Notes under the pieces: model-generated
Told to the model about the DNA's origin: nothing
The model's input: the letters and a program-made list of their open reading frames with translations, nothing else
The model's database searches: none
Assembly (NCBI GenBank): GCA_030267215.1
Contig: JAJDJP010000018.1
Span: forward strand, 1 to 35,933
Reading direction: 5' to 3'
DNA length: 35,933 bases
Source: Ruminococcaceae bacterium OttesenSCG-928-A16
GTDB taxonomy: Bacteria; Bacillota; Clostridia; Oscillospirales; Ruminococcaceae
Made by a program: the position numbers and the translations under genes
In this document: positions 31,335-35,933 of the stretch, one piece after another
Layout of the letters: every line of letters starts with the position of its first letter
Position numbering within the stretch: the stretch's first letter is position 1

Positions 31335-34300
31335 ATGCAAACAAAAAATGGAACACGAAAATCTAAAAAATGGCAATTGCGCATTTTGTGCCTTGCCATT
31401 TTGCTGGTTTTGGTAACCGGGCTGGGTTTTTCGGCCTTGGCACAAGGGGATAGTGCCGGCCCACAGGCTAGCACATCTACCCAAATGGTAGAGGAAAATG
31501 CCGGCTCCTTGCCCGAAGGCGAGCAAGGCAGCCCTGCGGCACAGCCAGAGGGCAGCGAACAAGCTGCCACCCCGCCTGTAGAAGAAAATACCACCTCTTT
31601 GCCACAAAGTGAGGGCGAAGGGGATACCACTGCGCTACAGCCAGAGGGCGACGAGCAGCCGCTGCTTGCAGAAGCACAAATGCTACAAAAGGCGCCCCGT
31701 ATGGCGGGCGATGTAGTGCTAACCAAATTTACCGTTGCGCCCACTGCCACCGCGGCAGAAAACAGTAGCACAGCGGCATACAATACAGCGCAAGACGTTA
31801 ACAATGTTTTAACGGTGCGTGGGGTATACAAAATAGACGGTACAGAGACCGTTACCGATGCACTGGTAGAAATTACCCTAACCAACAAGGACCTTGAAGG
31901 CTATTTAGCCCAGAAAAAGGCTATAAGTATTTTACCACCAGCGAAGAAAACGTGGGCTGGCCCGAGGGCAGTGGCAACCGAACCATAACCCCCACGGCCG
32001 ATGGCGTAAAGATTTCGTTTACAGTAAGTGGCGGCGGTGGGGATGGCGCCGGCTTTACCATTGGCTTCCCCTTTGATAAAGAGAATTTTTACGGCTGGCT
32101 ACCCACCGGCAAATTAATGGCAGAAATTACCACCGGCGGCGATGTAGCGGGTGATAACCTGCGCACTGTAACAGCCGATGTGGTAGATAGCGCATCGCTT
32201 TCCTTTGCAGCCTCGCAAACAGGCGAAATAAGTGCCGGCCAGCAGGTAGCGCTTATGTTAGATGCCCGCGCCACCTACCAAAATAGTGTGAAGTGGCGGC
32301 TAGAGCCGGGTACCAGCCTGCAGGTGGTGCTGGAATACCCCACCGGGGCACAGCTTACCCTGCCTGCTAGCCCAACCTATGGCACCGGGGCGCACACGGT
32401 AACAACCATTAATGACACTACCGAGGCCATTGTGTGGGAGATGGGGACGGTAGACGAAAATGGCTTTGCCACTGTCCCCCCATGGGGCAGCCACTATAGC
32501 GCCCGGCGGCTGAGTTATGAGACCGTTAAGGCAATTAACCTTGTTTTTCCTGAAGAGGGATTTAAAAAAGACGATACCCCGGCGGTAAAGGCCTATTTTG
32601 AGTATACACTGGCCGGCACCGATACCCCGGTGCGCAAAGAAATAACCCTTAATTTTAAAATTACCGATGGCTACGTGCATATGCAGCCGCTGAATTTAGC
32701 GGTGGAAAATTACCCTGCCATTTTGGACATTGACGACCCCTTGGTGCTTGGGTCTTATGCGCCAGTAACCACAACAGCCCAAAATGGTGGCAGCCTGCCG
32801 GTGCCGGGCACCTGCCTTACCTGGTATAACGATTCTACCGGAGAAGGGCATAAAACCAATTTGGGTGAGATACGGTTGCACAATATCGGTGTACGCTTCC
32901 AAAGCAAAATGGTGTACTACATAGCAAGCGACCCGGCAAACGAAAACGAGCAGGAAACGGTGCGCACAGTGGTTTACTATGCCCCCGCTGCCGCCACAGC
33001 AGGAGGCTATCGCGCAATTACTTTGGCGGCCGCAGGGGTTGTGCTTGCTGCGGGCGAATATATAGATAAAGTTGAAGTGTGGCCGCTGAACAACGACATT
33101 GCCGAAACCGTAACCCCGGCAAACGAGCAACTGGCGCTGCCGGTGTCTGCCGGTATCTATATAACAACCTACTGTTACTCGTGGGAAGGGGGGAAGTTCC
33201 CCAATGGTGACGATATTGAGCAGGGAGACTGGACCCATTTGGCCGTTGGCCTAAAGTGGAGCGGGGAGAGCAGGCCAGACGACCATACGGTGCCCGAGGG
33301 GGCGACGATAGAAAAAAACCCTGAAACCGGCCAGCCGGCCACCATTACCATGCGCAGTAAAGATACCCCTAAAATTTTTTACGGCCACCATGTTATTGCT
33401 ACCACCACAACCTTGGCCTACCAAGATGGGCACAACGGCAGCAAAACGCCGGGCCAACAATTTGATGTAAACTTAACTTTAACGAACAGTGCAACAGTAT
33501 CAAGGGTAAACGATGGATGGGTGGACCCCATTATTTATTATGTGCCGCCCAGCAGCATCGAACTGGACGTTACACAACCCCTTGCGGTGGAAGGGAAACC
33601 GGATGCCACCGTTACTGCCGAAAAAATAGAGCTGGATGGAAAACTTGCCTATAAATTTGAGGTGAAAGGGCTGGCAATTGCCCGTAGCTATACGTATACC
33701 ATCCCGCTTACCTTAAAAGTTAAGCCGGGCACGCTGCCCGGCAGCTATGCGCTAACCAGCTACCAGGGCAGCAGCGGGCTGCTGTTTGGCACTTCGGCCA
33801 CGCCCCACAGCCTGTATTATGGCTATACTATAAATGAAAATAATTTTTACAAAGACATCAACGACCTGGACAATAACGCCGATTTTTGGCAGGGTAAGGA
33901 CTATACCCCTTACCTGCGAACAGCTAGCGGCCCAACCATGGTGGTTTCTTTGCTGCCTAAAATGGACGTGGTGCCGGAGCTATTCAACAACCTGGCACAA
34001 GAAGGCACGGGCGAGTGGCAGAACGTGAACACCAACACCGAAGCCCAAGCCACCGTGGCCACCAGCGCCACCGGTAAGGGAGAGTTCCGCCTTACCATTG
34101 CCAACAGCGGCAACACCTACCTTGGCAATATTCGGCTGCTAGATATTTTGCCCTTTGTAAAAATCGAAGATACCCTGCCCGAAGGCACGGCGCTAAACCC
34201 CGACGAAGATAAAGGCAGCGAGTGGACAGCCGTGCTTAAAAATGCGCTGGAAGTAATTGTTTACGATGCGGAAGACAACGATGTTACAAGCGACTTTAGC

Positions 34301-35933
34301 GGCTGGAGCGTACGCTACAGCACCAACGGCAACCCATCTTATAATGGTGGCGATGGTGGCATTGTGCGTATTGGCGATGCCGATTTTGGCGCTGGTACTA
34401 CAGCCTATGTTGGCGCAAAGTCGTTCTTGTTCCAGTCGGGCAGCTTCCGTTTACCCCCGAGCTACCAGCTTGTTATTAAGGGCACGGTAGCGGCCCCGGC
34501 AGGTGTAACCGAAAATGATGCCGGCAAGGTGGCCTATAACTCTTTTGCTGTGCAGGCCTACTACTATACGGCGGCTACCGGCACTGCCGGCCAGGCCCCG
34601 GCAGGCGTAACACAGCCCACCAAGCAAAAATTTATTTTGGTAGATGGCATGGATGGTGCCATCGTTAAAAGCACCAAAAGTGGCTTTGTGTTTAAAGATT
34701 TAGACCACGATGGCAAATACACCGAAGGAACAGACGAACTTTTTGAAGATGTTGAAGTGGAATTGTGGCGGGCAGATGCCGACGGCAACCCCACCGGCCT
34801 AAATTATGTGGCAAAAACCAGCACCGACGCAAACGGCCAGTATGAATTTACCGACCTAAATGCGGGCGATTATGTGATTAAGGTAATAAACTCTGGCGGC
34901 GAAGCGTACCTGTTTGCGCCGCAAGGGGCTGATGGAAATGCCACACTTTCGCACGTAAACAGCGCTGGTGTGGGTGGCAAATTTACCCTAAAAGCAAGCG
35001 AACAACTTGAGGCGCCCACCAATGCAGGCATACAAGCGGCCAGCAGCATAACGGTAGAATTTAGGGAAGAAAGCAGCACCGGCACCCTGCTAAAAACGGT
35101 AACAGTGGCTTATAACGATGCAGAGTATTCAGCGTATGCTTCGCCGCTGGAAATGCCAAATGGCAGCCTAACTGCCGGCACAGCACCCTTTACCCTGCCA
35201 CAAGATTACCAGCTGCAAACCCCCGAAGATGCCACACAAACCTACCAGCTAACCTGGCCCGTGCCCAGCCAAACAATAGTGTTTGTGGTAGAAAAAGAAA
35301 CCTATGCACTAAGTTACCAGTTAAATGGCAGCACTAGCTACCCCACAACCCCCGCAACCATTGCCACCCAAAACGTGGCGTGGGATAGCGTTATTACCCA
35401 AGCCAGCAGCTATGTGGCGGCACCAACCCGCCATGGTTACACCTTTGGTGGTTGGTACACTGCCGATGATTTTGCCGAGGGCAGCGAGTTAGCAGCAAGC
35501 GCCGTAATGCCCAAGGCGGCCGTTACCCTGTATGCCAAATGGGTGGTAGAAGAGTATGCCATTACCTACGATTATGATAATGGCACCGCACCCGAAGCTG
35601 CCAACCCAACCAGCTATACTGTAGAAGATTTGCCGATGGACATTGAAAATGAACCCACCCGCACTGGCTACGAATTTAAGGGCTGGACGGACTCTAACGG
35701 TGAAGTGCCTGAGCTGACCGTTACCCTTGCCGATGGCGACTATGGCGACAAGAACTATGTAGCCAATTGGGACGCTAACGATTACACCCTAAGCTTTGAT
35801 GGCAACGGCGGCACCGGCAGCATGGCAGATGTAACCGTTACCTTTGATGAGGAAACCACCCTGCCTGCCAACGAGTTTGAGAAACCTGGTTACGACTTTG
35901 TTGGCTGGAACACAAGCGCCGATGGCACCGGTT
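31335..35933 (+). CDS. Giant secreted adhesin with SdrD_B and Listeria-Bacteroides repeats; frameshifted and cut by window end
   Basis: The gene starts at ATG 31335 with a signal peptide (about 1-37) and an E/P/Q/S-rich stretch. The frame stops at 31988. From 31898 the next frame is open without a stop to the window end (over 1340 codons). The two join smoothly if one base is added near 31909-31918 (run CCCAGAAAAAG), so a single-base deletion split one gene. The second part has several beta-rich domains of unknown family, an SdrD_B-like domain (about 34680-34890; FVFKDLDHDGKYTEGTDE, QYEFTDLNAGDYVIKV) and three Listeria-Bacteroides (InlB B) repeats from about 35308 (for example HGYTFGGWYT, GYEFKGWTDSNG, GYDFVGWNTSADG). 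A C-terminal anchor would lie beyond the window. A host- or cell-binding role is inferred. Confidence 0.85.

Noticed and set aside
31911-31920. Programmed -1 ribosomal frameshift at CAGAAAAAGG
   Set aside because: In frame the heptamer is GAAAAAG, so the P-site Lys tRNA would re-pair poorly after slipping; no clear stimulatory stem was seen. A one-base deletion is simpler.

Overview
The window looks like a chromosomal stretch from an anaerobic Gram-positive bacterium of the Clostridia type. This rests on cell-wall sorting signals, class C sortases, a lipobox-bearing binding protein, strong AGGAGG ribosome binding sites, TTGACA/TATAAT-like promoters and many strong hairpin terminators. No rRNA, tRNA, phage or IS gene was seen, so genus-level placement is not supported.

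Layout. (1) 1-2508: the 3' part of a MalT-type LuxR ATPase regulator, whose start lies upstream of the window. (2) 2768-13663: a complete sortase-assembled pilus locus on the + strand, in the order VWA tip adhesin, LPETG backbone pilin, sortase C, second pilin (APKTG), second sortase C. A strong two-way terminator closes it. (3) 13867-16227 (-): an AraC regulator and a polysaccharide flippase. (4) 16480-18638 (-): a candidate structured RNA, a small Smr-domain protein, a FabG-like reductase and an iron-sulfur flavoprotein with a possible attenuator in its leader. (5) 18895-27432: a divergent acyl-CoA/transport locus. On the - strand are a KAS III-like condensing enzyme, a family I-type CoA-transferase and a branched-chain amino-acid-type binding lipoprotein. 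On the + strand is livG-livF-livH-livM, and a TetR regulator lies convergent to it. Similar dyad sites sit at the transcription starts of all three promoters, so TetR probably controls the whole set. (6) 27596-27907: the C-terminal remnant of another sortase-anchored protein. (7) 28086-29042 (-): a protein of unknown function with a possible alpha/alpha-barrel fold. (8) 29732-30904: an ECF-type sigma factor fused to a membrane segment and an outside beta-sandwich-like domain. (9) 31335-end: a giant secreted adhesin with SdrD_B-like and Listeria-Bacteroides repeats. It is interrupted by a one-base frameshift near its N-terminus and runs off the window.

How the parts may work together. Both flanks carry surface-adhesion machinery. 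The pilus locus is self-contained: substrates, polymerising sortases and tip adhesin. The right flank pairs a giant adhesin with a membrane-tethered sigma factor whose outside domain resembles the surface proteins it may control. Weakly similar -35/-10 elements lie before the pilus operon, the sigma gene and the giant adhesin. The middle of the window looks like uptake and CoA-activation of a small acid or amino acid, followed by condensation and possibly reduction. The substrate is unknown.

The most promising new biology is the membrane-anchored sigma factor beside frameshifted adhesin DNA, the TetR-controlled Liv/CoA-transferase/KAS III-like unit with an altered active-site motif, and the pilus tip protein in which a VWA domain is nested inside the first of six isopeptide-type repeats.
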